Shown here: one piece after another, positions 1 to 12,473 of the stretch
Numbering within the stretch: position 1 is the stretch's first letter
Layout of the letters: each line of letters begins with the position of its first letter
NCBI GenBank assembly: GCA_015039365.1
Contig: WION01000008.1
Span: 186,001 to 250,000 of the forward strand
Source of the DNA: Amanita rubescens
Taxonomy: Eukaryota > Basidiomycota > Agaricomycetes > Agaricales > Amanitaceae
Length of the DNA stretch: 64,000 nucleotides
Direction of reading: 5' to 3'
Translations under genes and position numbers: made by a program
Notes under the pieces: generated by a model
Seen by the model: the letters and a program-made list of their open reading frames with translations, nothing else
Told to the model about the DNA's origin: nothing
Database searches by the model: none

Positions 1-2
1 CA

Positions 3-1169
3 GAAAGTTTGAGGTCCCTCAAAATTTGTAGAAGCGGGATTGACGATTTCACCGAAATATTCGTCGGGGTAGCCCTTGAAGGCAAATCACGCCGAGGGAG
101 CGTCCATAGCGGCGAGCAGATAAGCCAAGAACTAAGTTCCAATGGACGCCCTCCTGAAGGGAGTTGCACACCAACCCCAGTGGGGAACCCCTTGAAATGG
201 GTGTTTCTAAGATACCTTTCACTAAAGGACAACGCCATCACATGTCTACCCACGGACATTGTATCTTGCCTTTGGTCCCTCGTTCATTTAGACCTCTCGT
301 CTAATCTTCTGGTCTCTATTCCATCGGGGTTGGACACCCTTAATAATCTTACCTCTTTGGATCTCTCGGATAACATGATTGATTCGGTTATCGGGATTTA
401 TACGCAGCTCGGCCAGGTCCAAACACTTAACCTGTCCAAAAATCGCCTTGAAACTATTTGCGGCCTCGAGCGTCTCTGTGCTTTGCAGCGCATAGATTTG
501 CGACATAATCATATTCAAGAAAGCGCAGAAGTGGGTCGGCTTTCAATGGTGTCCAATATTGCCGAGGTATGGGTAGACGGAAACCCGTTTGTGGGAAACG
601 AAACGGAGCACCGGTTGAACTGTTTAGTTTTTTTTTGGAGAGAAGGAAAGACAATCCACTTGGATGGTGCTTCGCCGAACTTCTTTGAGAAAAAAGCGCT
701 AGCTTTGCGAATATCAGAGCAGATTCGTCCAACTTCTTCGGGTTCTGTTGCAACGCAAAGCAGCAGCTTGCCCGAGGCGTCTCCATCGGATAATCAAAAA
801 GGATCACCCTTCACAAGAGATGGCGGAAGTAAAAAGAAGATCAGACGAGTGGTCCATCTACATGCCCAGTCGACAAACCACGAGGCAGAAGGTTCGTCAT
901 TGGACGCATCAGAGGCTGACAGGATATGTCATCTGTCGCATCCGTCACTGCGACACCACCGTCGGTTCCGCACGGAAATTTTGTCGGCTCGACCTCCTGA
1001 CGTGAGAGGACTTGGCTATAGGGATGACACGCTGGCACAGATTCAGTGCCGTCGTGGCATACAGCACCCAGACAATGCCACAGACGGAGACGAGTTCAGG
1101 AGGAGAATAGAAGCACTGAGAAAGGACATGGGCGAAGGGTGGTTGAACGTATTCAGTAGTCAGTTCTAA
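3..1169 (+). CDS. Leucine-rich repeat protein, 5' partial
   Basis: The frame is open from base 3, with no in-frame ATG near the left edge, so the gene begins outside the window. About residues 65-190 form leucine-rich repeats: consecutive LxxLxLxxN units such as LRYLSLKDNAI, LVHLDLSSNLL and VQTLNLSKNRL. A basic linker (SKKKIRRVVHL) and a conserved-looking tail (RRRIEALRKDMGEGWLNVFS) follow. Fungal LRR proteins with this end exist, but I cannot assign a pathway. The repeat fold suggests a protein-protein scaffold; that is inference. I see no signal peptide or membrane segment in the visible part and no intron. Confidence 0.75.
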   Translation, partial: ESLRSLKICRSGIDDFTEIFVGVALEGKSRRGSVHSGEQISQELSSNGRPPEGSCTPTPVGNPLKWVFLRYLSLKDNAITCLPTDIVSCLWSLVHLDLSSNLLVSIPSGLDTLNNLTSLDLSDNMIDSVIGIYTQLGQVQTLNLSKNRLETICGLERLCALQRIDLRHNHIQESAEVGRLSMVSNIAEVWVDGNPFVGNETEHRLNCLVFFWREGKTIHLDGASPNFFEKKALALRISEQIRPTSSGSVATQSSSLPEASPSDNQKGSPFTRDGGSKKKIRRVVHLHAQSTNHEAEGSSLDASEADRICHLSHPSLRHHRRFRTEILSARPPDVRGLGYRDDTLAQIQCRRGIQHPDNATDGDEFRRRIEALRKDMGEGWLNVFSSQF

Positions 1170-1486
1170 AATCCCCATACGGCTCTTGAGTTTTGCGCCC
1201 TACTTATGCCTAACCATCTGAGCTGTATAATATGGGGATTCCATTCGTCAGTCGGAATACTTACTTACCTAACCTTCTGGCCGGTACCTAATAGTCCTGG
1301 GGTTCAACGTTGATCCATTGCCCAAAATTATGGCGGGCATTGATAACGTTAAATTCAATATCCACTAGGAGGGCAAGATTGAACCTCCTCAAGGGGTTCG
1401 ACTTCTATGTTGTACTACGGACTATACTTGAAGCTGAAGAAAAAGTAAAACAGGTGTGAGAGAACAGTGAAAACAGGTACGGTAGG
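1170..1486. other. Intergenic, convergent 3' ends
   Basis: 317 bp between the LRR gene stop and the stop of the minus-strand peptidase gene. I see no ORF with family similarity. It is presumably two facing 3' UTRs and terminators. Confidence 0.6.
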
Positions 1487-2608
1487 TCAGGAAGATTTCG
1501 GCTTTGCCAGTGGTTCACCTTTTGGACTATTTACTACCCCACCAGGACCTGTGACCGCCCCTGCCTTTACGGCTGGCGCATCGTCGTCGACATCATGCAT
1601 CCTGAGCAGTTCGTTGCAGACCCAAACTATAATACGTTTAATTGCTTCCGTCACGTCCTCCGTACTAAGCGGTTGCCCCACCGGTGGGCAATGCATGAAC
1701 AGGACCTGTGTACTGCGCTTTTTCTCGTACGGCTTGACGTTCCGCCTAGACTCTGCAAGGGAACAGTAGTACATATAGTCTGCAAGGTAGTGTCCTGCAT
1801 CCATAGATGTATATATTTGCTAACGCAATATCAGTCCGCATGTAGTAGCCACGTTGCATGTTGACTTACCTCTGTTCCTGATCTCTTGAGATCTTGCACC
1901 AGTCGCAGGACATCAATGTCAGTCATTAATTCATCAGCTATACTGTCGTAACCAGCTCCGAAACCGCGCGTGGGCCTAGCAGTAGTTTCACCACCGGGGG
2001 TTTCCACGATCTCCAAACCCAATCTCTCTCGCTCAATATTCTCCGCGACGAGGCGATCATCGGGTCCGGGGCTGTCTTTAGGAGACGATTGAACTATGGT
2101 GGCAAGCTTTCCGGAGGCGTCTTTCATGTGATAGCCGAGTTTATGGCCTAATCTTTCCATTCGTAATGGCCCACGACCGGCGACACCCACATGAAAGATC
2201 AAGTCATAACCAGAAACAGGGGGGTCCACAAATGTCCGTGTCTTATCAGGTGGTAGCACTGGTGGCCGAGCATGCAAGCCAGGTACTGTGGTGAGGACCG
2301 CTTCATACGACATGGGAACCTCTATAGCGGTGATATGGATTGGGCGACTTCCACCCGTCCTGTCTTCCAATGTAATCGTTTTTCCATCGACTGTGATGGG
2401 GCTCGATAAGCAGTCGGGTGTAATGACAACGTTGTGCAGAGGCTTCACAGCAAGCCAAGAAGGGTTTTCTTTATAATGATAGAAGGGCTAGTAACCGATG
2501 AATATTCCGCCTCCAAGCTTCCAGATGACGTACCCCAAATCCCGTAAGAAGGATTCGAAATGCGTTCTTGGGCACTTTGTGTGGATCTTCTGCAAGTGCG
2601 GATGTCAT
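1487..2608 (-). CDS. Pyroglutamyl peptidase I family protein, catalytic Cys replaced
   Basis: Exons complement join(1487..1819,1870..2487,2534..2608), all phase 0, 341 aa. The family (peptidase C15) removes N-terminal pyroglutamate from peptides in the cytosol. Family marks are the start (RILLTGFG then ENPSWLAV), the acidic catalytic segment MERLGHKLGY, and the C-terminal SMDAGHYLADYMYYCSLAE block followed by FMHCPPVGQP with the catalytic His. Human PGPEP1 reads DAGRYLCDF here, with the nucleophile at the Cys. This gene codes Ala at that position. A Cys lies six residues later (YYCSL). I chose ATG 2608 over 2659 because it places the fold about 16 residues from the start. Divergent from RAD21, 157 bp away. 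Confidence 0.85.
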
Positions 2609-2765
2609 AGTGTTGCGGATCAGATAAGAGCTTGCATTCCTACATAATGCAAGTCCCAATGACGCTCATGAACCCACGTGATTGTGGCATCAACACGTGC
2701 AACGGCGTGCTTGTTTAGCACCACCAGAACTTAGTACTTAACGTTTACGCCGTCGCACCGTAAAA

Positions 2766-4951
2766 ATGGTGTGTTGCACTCCAGAACTAGGACCATACCT
2801 GACGTTGCCGGTAGTTCTATTCAGAGACTATACTTTCTCGTCGCGGCCCACTCGGTAAAGTGTGGCTTGCTGCACATATGGAACGCAAACTGTCCAAAAC
2901 CCAAACACTTCAAACTGATATTGAGCAGTCGGTTGGTAAGTGCCGCACCCACGAAATCTTCATGTTTAGAGCTCTTGTAGATGCTATAATGGGGCAAGAA
3001 ATAGAGGTTATGGCGTTGCGATTGAGTGGTCAACTATTGCTTGGCGTCGTGCGCATTTACAGCAGGAAAGCCAAATATTTGTTAGACGATTGTAACGAAG
3101 CGTTGCTGAAAATTAAGATGGTAACACCTGACTAAATCTGAATCTAAATAATTTTGTTTACCTCTCCTTTGTAGGCCTTTCGCCCAGGGTTAGTTGATAT
3201 GACTGACGAACAATTGGTTGTAAGCAAGAATGCTATCACATTACCGTCAAACATGGTGGATCTCGACTTATTACTCCCGGATGTAAATTGGTGCAAAATA
3301 CTACCCAGTTTTTAGTGCTTTTAACTAAGTGATTTGCAGGGATTTGGATCATGAGCGATATCCTCAGCATTCCACTGGGAATCACCAAGCTCGCGTTGAC
3401 GATATTACATTGCATCCTATGGACAATCTTCAGCATTTGGACATAGATTTGTTCGATGTTGGAGCCGCTGAGGGCATTGGGTCTCAAGATTTCCAAGATA
3501 TTGACCTTGGCATCAATTGGGACGATGAACGCTACCATGGGAGTAGAGACGACATGAGCAGCTTAGGAATCGGGCGTGACGCCTCGCCTCGAGCTTCTGT
3601 CAACTCATATATCGAAGGACTTGCAGGAAAACCTGATAGTTTTCTTAGCGCAAGAAGTCCTGATCACGCTTCTGCGAACCTTCAACATGGGGAGGATTTT
3701 GATGTGGAATTTCCCACTTTCGAGGGTGTAGATTTGGGGGAATTTGGCGTCGGTTTCAACCATCAAGATTCACAGATGCCTCATGAAAGAGTCTTATCCA
3801 GGGCCTGTGCGTAGTCAGTCCATTTTTTCCTCTTTATTTGCTTAAATTTTCCAGCATCCCCATTGACTGAGTTACCTCTAACACCACCAAGCAATATACT
3901 TGACTATATAGACGATGGCAAGCTAACAGCACGGAGGAAGGCTAGGGGGAAAAGGCAAATTGTGGACTCGATAACAGAACTGCAGGGCGATTTTGAGAGC
4001 AGTTATCCCCGATTTGACGACACTCAGGATGCTGTCGGTACGGTGGGCGAACAACAGTTTCTGCGAAAATCGCCCATCGTGTTACGTCTACTTGAGATTC
4101 ACAATAACCCAACAACTCATTTCTTCAACGGCAAAGGTAAACAGCAAAATTCACTTCATTGCGCCGCACCTTCTGGCCTCGAATCTGAACTGATCCGACT
4201 GTTTATGCGGCCCGCCGGGAGACATCTACCAATGAAGAGGAGTCTGTCACCTTCTGAACAGCCTTCTTCCAAGCGCCCTCGGAATGAAAATATTGAAGAA
4301 ATGCCCGATGTTGAACTGGAATACGGAAGGAAAGACGCTAGTCCAACCGCCAGCCTTCGACTAGGAAGTGATGTATTAAGACGAAGCATCGATTTTGACA
4401 TCGGGCCTACTGTTGCAGAAGATCGGACCACACATTTCGACGATCAGATGGACGTTCGGCCAGATACCTTCGGGCTCGAATTAGATATGCCATCAACATA
4501 TCCCCATGTGCCGAAACAACCGCAGGAGCAGGAACGAGCCCACATTGTCGACGAGACATTGGCTGATGACGCTTGTCCCTTGGCAGACTTCAGTTCAGGT
4601 CCCTTGCGCCATTCTCAGGATGCAGAGCCCAGCGTAGGCAGCGGGAGTTTCAGTAAAAACACTTTGAAAGCTATGGAGATAATTCGCACAGAGCTTTTAC
4701 CTAGCGGGGCGCTGGTGACATTAGACTTCCAAGCACTGTCTGACAAGGCATGTCATGATTTAACCAACAATTGATTTGATGCTTACTTATTTTAGGCCAC
4801 TCGACGTGCTGCAGCGTCGTTCTTTTTCGAGCTACTGCTCTTGGGCACGCGCGATTACCTGAGGTTATCTCAGCATAATGCCTTTGATAGGATTGAGATC
4901 ATGACCAAGGAGAAGTTTTGGAGTGGGGCTGAGCCACGTCAGATGGAGTGA
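2766..4951 (+). CDS. RAD21: Cohesin kleisin subunit RAD21/SCC1
   Basis: Exons join(2766..2768,2815..2935,2981..3120,3175..3290,3340..3806,3855..4747,4796..4951), 631 aa. The first exon is only the ATG; splicing then gives [14 protein letters not shown] followed by [14 protein letters not shown], the classic SMC3-binding N-terminus. [20 protein letters not shown] follows. The C-terminus ([20 protein letters not shown]) is the winged-helix domain that binds the SMC1 head. The middle is acidic and Ser/Pro-rich, as expected of the separase-cleaved linker. Its N-terminus fits mitotic RAD21 rather than REC8. The last intron (4748..4795) starts with GC (AAG|GCATGT), and only that donor keeps the conserved frame. 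Function: ring closure holding sister chromatids together in the nucleus. Confidence 0.93.
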
Positions 4952-5305
4952 TTTTGAACACAAGTGTAATACACAGTGAATCGTGATTGTATAAGTTGAC
5001 TACGCGACATATTAAAGCTAATTATCTCATGATCAAGGACCAACGATAGTTCGTCTGGGCGTGCCTTCTAATGATATCACTGCCTCACACCGTCGTGTTT
5101 GTTTCCCTAATGATACTCGCCTCTTCTGCCAATATCACTACACTATTTATTTAAGTGAGAACCACTGACCATTTGTTGAATGTCCGACCTTCTCATACTG
5201 TCTTCCGAAATGTGCGCTTCGAATTTGGCTCTATTTTGGACAATCATATAATTTTATTACTTATGTAATATATCGACTTTCAAATTTCTCGCACTGCCAA
5301 TCGCC
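4952..5305. other. Intergenic between RAD21 and NIP1
   Basis: 354 bp, AT-rich, between two plus-strand genes. No coding signal seen. It should hold the RAD21 3' UTR and the NIP1 promoter. Confidence 0.5.
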
Positions 5306-8170
5306 ATGTCAAGATTCTTTCGGTCTGCCGGGTCTGAATCAGACTCAGAATCATCCGAAGATGAATTACTATTGACAGATGACGAGTTACCACAAAAAGC
5401 GCGGGAGCCTGCACAAAAATCAGCTATGTCTCGATTTTTGAAATCTGACTCTAGCGGTTCAGAAACAGAAGATGACGATACCGACTCCGATACCGACGCT
5501 CGACCTCGACGTTTACCTCTACGTGATGAATCAGAACCAGAGAGTGACGAGAGCGAGGAACGAGGTGCAGTAAAAGTACTGAGCGCTCACGAGAAACGGC
5601 TGGTCGAGATGGAAGCGATCGGAAAGTCATTGGACAATGGACTCAAGATCAATGACTGGGTGGCCATATCCTCAGGTGTGTTGAATTCCTTGCGGTGGCA
5701 CCTGTCTTCATCGTTTGTACAGAATTTGACAAATTGGGACGTATGGTTCTAAAGCAGCATACTCTGGCCTATTCCATTCCTCCATTCTATATCCGTACTC
5801 TTCTTTCCTTGGACGAATCCCTTGCTAGCGCTATAGCTCGGGAGAAAGAGGCGAAGAAAAAGATGAACGCTACAAATGCGAAAGCACTTACAGCTATGAA
5901 GCAGAAGGTGAAAAAGGCATTAAAGGAATATGAGCAAGAAATCAAAACTTTTCAAGAGGTTTGGCGTTCGGTCAGGATCAATGACGACACTAAGACTTGT
6001 GCAGAACCCGGAAGCTTACGAGCGAAGTCATGCACCAATGAGCCTATCACAAACTCCGGCTGCCGCTCAATCAACAGGCACTCCGGGACAAGAAAAGGAT
6101 CTTGATGATTTTACCACCATCGGGAAAGGTGGAAAGGTTGTGCAAATCACTGTAGAAGGCATCTTCAAAAGCCTTCAAGCTATACAAGAGGCAAGAGGCA
6201 AGAAGGTAGACATAATGTGCACTCAAATGGTAGCATCCTAAACGAAAAATAGAACACCGATCGCGCTGAGCAAATTCGCATTTTGGAAAGGTTATTAGAG
6301 GTAGCTGTGACGACATATCAACGAATCCGGGTCCTTCTCGCCCTTCTTTCTTCGCGGTTCGATTATAATTCATCCGTTGCCAATCACATGCCTGTAGAGT
6401 TATGGTTGGCCGCGCAAAAGGAGGTTGACCAACTGGTCTCTATCGTCGCGACGAATTCGGATTATGCCATCCAAGAAGCAACAGGTGATTATGACGAAAT
6501 GATCGAGCGGACGCCGACTACAGAAAATGGCGTCGTCCGTGTAAGAGGGAGTATAATCAGTTTTATCGATCGTTTAGACGATGAATTTACCAAAAGCCTT
6601 CAAAACATTGATCCACATGGAACCGAATACGTTGAACGCTTGAAAGACGAGAAGCTATTGTATTGTACAATCTGTCGTGCACAGGCTTTTTACGAACACA
6701 CGCAGCAAAACGATGCTCTTGGAAGAGTGATAATGAGGAGATTGGAACATATTTATTCTAAGGTTCTAGTCAGTTGATTCCTCGCCAACTATACTGACTT
6801 CGGAACAAAGCCCAATGCTGTGGTCCAGGCTCTTGAGACCGCCATCAACCACTTAGAAATTCGACCGAAGATGACCTTAATTGCTCAAGGCACTACGTCC
6901 GCTCTGGTTCATGGGCTCTGCGTTCACCTTTACAAGACCGCAAATTCGCTTTTGAGGACGCGCGCAATGCTTTGCCATGTCTACCATCATGCGCTTTACA
7001 ATGATTATCACACGGCGCGTGATATGTTGCTAATGTCACATCTGCAGGAATCAATTCACTCGGCCGATGTTACAACACAAATCCTATATAATCGTACCAT
7101 CGTTCAATTGGGCCTGTCTGCTTTCCGATCTGGGCTGATCAAGGAAGCCCAGGCAACGCTTCAGGACATCTTTGCTACGCAGCGCGTGAAGGAGTTGCTT
7201 GCCCAAGGTGTCCATCAACAACGTTTCCTAAGCCTCACACCTGAGCAAGAGAAAGCAGAGAAACAGCGTCAACTCCCGTTTCATATGCACATCAATACGG
7301 AATTGTTAGAAGCAGCATTTCTCGTGTCTAGCATGCTTGTAGAGATACCATTACTGGCTAGCATCGAATCAGAAGAGATGAAACGCAAGACTATATCGAA
7401 ACCTTTCAGACGGCTTCTGGATTTTGCAGATCGTCAAGTGTTCACGGGGCCTCCTGAAAGCACAAGGGACCACATAATGCAAGCTAGCAGAGCGCTGCAG
7501 GAGGGTGACTGGGAAAAATGTCGTGAATTAATTCAGAGTATCAAAATTTGGAGTTTAATGCCTGAAGCCACCTCCGTCAAAGAAATGCTGGCGAAGTGCG
7601 TGCGGCTGTTTGATAAATTTCACAATGCCCACTGACTCGGAGGATAGGCGAATTCAGGAACAGGGCCTACGAACATACCTATTCACTTATGCACCGCAGT
7701 ATAGAACGTTGTCCCTGTCACTCCTGTCGCGTACGTTCGCATTGCCAACAAGAACGGTCACGTCCATTGTATCCAAGATGATTTGGAACGAAGAACTGTC
7801 TGCTTCCATAGACCAATCAAATGGGGTCGTGGTTTTTCATCGTGTCGAACTGTCTCGCATCCAACAATTAGGTCAGATCATTGCGGACAAAGTAGCAGGG
7901 ATGGTGGAACAGAATGAAAAGACACTAGACATGAAAATTAGTGGAACCGGCGGTTGGAGTGACAGGAATGAAGGTTCAAAAGGCGATAAACGTGAGCAAG
8001 CCCAAGAACGGCGAGGGCGTGGAGAACGAACGCGAGGTTCTCGAGGTACGTTACTGCACAATATACCTACTGCCACTCACTATTAGGCAGGAACGCGGTT
8101 TGGGCGTGGTGCACGATTTGCACAGGGGCTAGGAAATCAGATGCCGGGGCATGTGGTACAGAAGGCATAG
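5306..8170 (+). CDS. NIP1: Translation initiation factor eIF3 subunit c
   Basis: Exons join(5306..5675,5723..5958,6005..6205,6253..6762,6811..7595,7648..8045,8091..8170), 859 aa, the family length. The N-terminus is Ser/Asp/Glu-rich (MSRFFRSAGSESDSESSEDE), as in NIP1, which binds eIF1 and eIF5. Next comes KINDWVAISSEFDKLGRMV. The C-terminal third holds the PCI/winged-helix region (RIQEQGLRTYLFTYA and VSKMIWNEELSAS), and the tail is Gly/Arg-rich. Two acceptors need care: 7648 and 8091 were chosen over nearby AGs because only they preserve AKRIQEQGL and the GTRFGRGARFAQG tail. Cytosolic; scaffold of the 43S pre-initiation complex. Converges on GCD1 with 170 bp between stops. Confidence 0.95.
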
Positions 8171-8340
8171 GGCATTTTACTACTTTAAAAAACAAATGTT
8201 AAAACGCCGATTACTATGCAATTTCTCCGTCCGTGTTGAAACCGGCGGACAATGTCCAGTCTGATACTTCTAACTTCTCATTCTTAATTGATTCTATTTC
8301 AACATAAGTCAGCCGTCTTTTTCGGCCTTATGGAAGGACA

Positions 8341-10041
8341 TCAATCACCTTCTGGCATCACCTCGTATCCAGCTTGTGTAACACAGCGCACTATTTCAGC
8401 CATCATCCCAATTTTAGTATTCCTACCAAGGATACAATTGTCTAGTCTTGCTCTGAGGCCAAATCAATGTCGGGCAATTTATGCCGCCGTGCGTACTCAC
8501 CCATCGCCTACAACACAGTGATCGAAGAGTATACAGTTGGAAACCTTAGCTTGTTTTCCAATTTTGCAATGTCGTCCGATTGCCGATCTTTTTATTACCA
8601 CTCGTTCAGAAACTTGTGTGGAGTTTCCGACAATCGAATCTGCCGATATTTGAGCCTTGGGATCGATTAATGAACGTTCTTTGGGGTCCAAAGGTAATGT
8701 AAATGACGCGCTTGACAGGAGCTATCAGTTTGAGAAGGCGTCAATACTAGTTATTGTCATCAATAAAACGAGTGCTAACACGTCTATTTATTTCGAAGAA
8801 TGTGGAGATTGAGTTGATTCGTAGAGCGCCGATGGCGAGCAACATAATGCTGATTCGTGGACTCGGCGGTTCTATGTTTGTTTGACTTTTTATAGGGATA
8901 AATGCGGCGTTGGACTGTACATGGGGTCGTGTAGTATAAACAGTTGATCGAAAGAGAGATGCTCTTCCGCGGTTGGTAGAATGTTCGAGTGCCAGCTTGG
9001 TAGATGGAGCTTGAGGTCCTTGTAAAGGCCCCTTCAGCTCATAGTCGCAGCAGAAAACGCTAACTACCTTGTCCATGTTTCTTCATCGATTGATATTGCA
9101 TCTTACATAACCAAGGTAGAAACTCCTCTCGGAAAGACAAAAGCTGTGTTTTATCAACGAGAATATCCAAGATATTTCGTTGACAAACGTAAACGTGAGA
9201 GTCCTGATAACCAGATAACAACTTGCACCGTGGATGCCTACGATGGAACTAGAAACCGCAAGTCAAGAGCTTGAAATGACCAACTCACCTCGAGAACAAA
9301 GAAACATTGAACCCAAGATCTCCAGTATTAAAATCGACACTGTGGAGACTGTCGATGTAGAGTAGTGTCTCCGTCTGTTCATCATACAGAATCGAACTAG
9401 TTGATGGAGTACCCCACTCTTGAGGAAGTATGTTCTTCTCCGGTCTATAGCTAGGCATCCAACAGGTGGTCAGAGCTGCACCGCCTGATGTCACATCCAC
9501 GCGGAATCTATCCAAAATCCTTTGGAGCGGAAACGAAACAGGGGGGATAAAATCACATGGGAGCAAGATAAAATCTTTAGCGATGCGGCTCGAAAAATGT
9601 CGCAGTAATGCACAGGTACCAGCACCTGCATCCTGTGATTCTTGAAAACCCTGGATGTCTATCCTCAAAGAGGTGGACACCTCCGAATTGACGTGGTGAT
9701 ACAAAGTAGAGTGGTGTGACTCTGGGCATATGATCAAAACGTCTATGATCGAGGTGAACGGAGGCAACCAAGATGTATAATTTGGTAATGCCTTTGATGC
9801 CTGACTGCTCCAGCCATGATAGAACGTATTCCAGGATAGGCTTATTTGCGACGGGTAGCAGAGACTTGGGACAAGTCTCATCACCGTGGTTGAAGGTTAG
9901 CGGACGCAACCTAGATGTCGATGGTGCAGATACTGATACATTTAATCATCAATAATGCACTTACTCATTTCCGAATCCTGCGAGAATAACAGCAAGAAAT
10001 TCGCTTTCTATCGATTCCTGTTTCACGCCGTCCAGGTCCAT
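8341..10041 (-). CDS. GCD1: Translation initiation factor eIF2B subunit gamma
   Basis: Exons complement join(8341..8452,8501..8721,8780..9018,9068..9237,9289..9742,9792..9910,9965..10041), 463 aa, all phases close. The N-terminal nucleotidyltransferase-like domain shows AVILAGFGNELRPLTFNHGD and CPKSLLPVANKPILEYVLSW. The C-terminal left-handed beta-helix shows hexapeptide repeats from SLIDPKAQISADSIVG through RNTKIGMMAE, ending RCVTQAGYEV. With epsilon it forms the catalytic GDP/GTP exchange half of eIF2B. The intron 9743..9791 has a GC donor (AAG|GCATTA), needed to join GIK to DVLIICP. Divergent from the Ste20-like kinase, 97 bp between starts. Confidence 0.93.
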
Positions 10042-10138
10042 TGCGTGATGGTATATCTGCGGAAGTCTGGCAAGTTGTTCACGTGCCGCCAGGGCCCAGC
10101 GCAAAATTGTAACTCACTCTCCCACTGCATCCTTCTAA

Positions 10139-12449
10139 ATGTCCCAGCTTCCTGTGCAGCATCTGTACCAGCGCCTGGAAACTATCGGTAAAGGCGCGTA
10201 TGGCTCAGTTCATAAAGGCAAACACATTCCTACAGGCAATATCGTCGCTCTCAAGATAATCAACCTCGATACACCTGACGATGATGTCGGAGACATACAA
10301 CGCGAGGTTGCCCTTCTAAGTCAACTTCGAGATGCACCCAACATTACGAAATATTATGGCTGCTATATGGACGGACCGCGAGTTTGGATTGTCATGGAAT
10401 ACGCACAAGGCGGCAGCGTGCTATCTTTGATGAAAACATCCAGGTCGGGCTGCTTGGAAGAGAAATATATTGCTGTGATCATAAGAGAGGTCCTCGTTGG
10501 ATTAAGCTACCTGCATAAGGTGCCCGTGATTCATAGGGATATTAAAGCAGCCAACATATTGGTGACAGCCTCCGGGAAGGTCATGATATGTGATTTCGGT
10601 GTTTCCGCATTGCTGTCTACTACATCCAGCAAGAGGAACACACTTACGGGAACACCTTATTGGATGGCGCCGGAGGTTGTTCAAACTGTACCTGCATATG
10701 ATACCAAGGCTGATATATGGAGCTTGGGCATAATGATCTACGAGATGGTCAGGGGAAGCCCCCCTCATTCGAATCTTGACAAATTCAAAGTCATGGACTT
10801 GATTCCAAGGATCAAGCCCCCCCGATTACTTGATAGCGAAGGTGGGAAAGACATGCGTGATTTCATGGCATTGTGCCTCAAGGAATCCCCTTCTGAAGTG
10901 AGTGATGGGCGATAACTTTATATTTGGCCAGTTCTGATTTAATCTTAGCGTTTATCAGCCGAAGAGCTTGGAAAAACGAAATGGATGAAATCTATAGCGA
11001 AAGTCAGTGTTCTGACCTTAGCGGACCTCATTCATCAATCTAAGCAAGGAGAGCGTCATGACACCCTTGCATCTCCAGACTGGGAAGATGAAGAAAAGGA
11101 GTGAGTTTTTTACTTATCCACAAATAGTATACCATAACAAATGTAGCCATCTAGATATGAATAATGAGGACGACTCGGGATGGGAGTTTGAAACGGTAAA
11201 GGGCGACGATGTACCTTCTACTCTGAATCCGATTCGAACTGAAGAGAAAAAAATAGCTCAGTTAACTGTTCGTCCCCGACAATCATCTGTGTTACCATCA
11301 TCGCTTCGGCTTCTATTCGATGGAGATTACTCTACAGCTTCCGAAGCTTCCAATACAAATGCCACTGCGTCTGCAGGCAGAATGCAAGATGGATCTCTTG
11401 AGCCAGGTGGTGAAACAAATCATTTACACGACAATGTGTTCTACCCTATTTCATCGGATCTGCAAAATGGTTCTTATCCATTCTCTGACCTGGTAGACTC
11501 AGAGACACATAAAGCCACATTTGGTCTTGGACAGTCATACCCCATAGAACAACAGCCGACGGTACGAGAAAAACCTCCAATCCACATCCACCAGAATGTG
11601 CCTTCCCATTCCGCGATTGCAGAACAAAGGGAGAGACAAAACCCTGATTTGTGCAGTATGAATGACCCACCAAGGGAAGTTTTCGATTCCGCGACCCTAT
11701 CCTCTGAATTAAATACATATAATCCGGAGTTATTATCATTGGAACATACAGAACAGTCTTCTCCTACCTCTAGGGCAATTTCCGCGCGGTCTCCAAAAAT
11801 CTTAAATACGACATTCGCTGTATCCCGCCTTGCCGCTGCGGTTACTTCTGGCAAAGGGACTATTTCACAGCCTATATCTGACATGCCGCCCGACCCGCAC
11901 ATCAATAACTTTGGTACTCCTGGTTTGAAAGATGTTATCAAGGTCAAATATTTCCTTTGTGGAATAGCTGCGGGACGCTGATGTCTTGCACAGGTGCCTT
12001 CCCTGACATCGCAACAGCGAATCGGACGACACGATCTCCTACCACCTTCTCCTTCAACATCTGCCATTCCCTCACGTTTTCAGGCTAATAATCATGTCGT
12101 CTCCGTTGTTCCGCTTCGTCGTCACAAGAATCCTTCCGAACCGCATCGTTCGAACAGCTCGTACAAAACACAAGTATCTGAGTTTCTGACAGGCGGCCAA
12201 GTTAATTCCAACATCATGCTGCGAGATCAGATCAAAGATTCTGGTCCTTGCGTCGAGCCATTAGATTATACAGACCTTATCGAGAACAATACAGTGTCTC
12301 CTGAACTCGGAAGGACACTTGATGATCTCAGTCAGTGGCTATCCGTTATTGAATTGAACTTGACGGAAGTCCTTGATAACACTTTCTCCGACGTTATTGA
12401 GGAAGAAGATGGATTTCTAGACTGTAAGGATAAAATGGTTCCTTCATGA
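10139..12449 (+). CDS. Ste20/GCK-family Ser/Thr protein kinase, Kic1/Nak1-like
   Basis: Exons join(10139..10897,10949..11100,11147..11942,11994..12449), 720 aa. Kinase domain at residues 10-270: glycine loop GKGAYGSVHKG, Lys in VALKIINLD, catalytic HRDIKAANIL, DFG in ICDFGVSALL, and the GCK-type activation segment GTPYWMAPEVV. The motif PNITKYYGCYMDGPRVWIVM resembles fungal Kic1/Nak1/POD-6 kinases of the morphogenesis (RAM/MOR) network, which control polarity and cell separation; that placement is from family knowledge. The C-terminal half is low complexity. The stop at 12447 lies 25 bp from the MET14 stop, so the two genes converge almost end to end. Confidence 0.9.
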
Positions 12450-12473
12450 TTGTACGATATGCCATAATTATTA

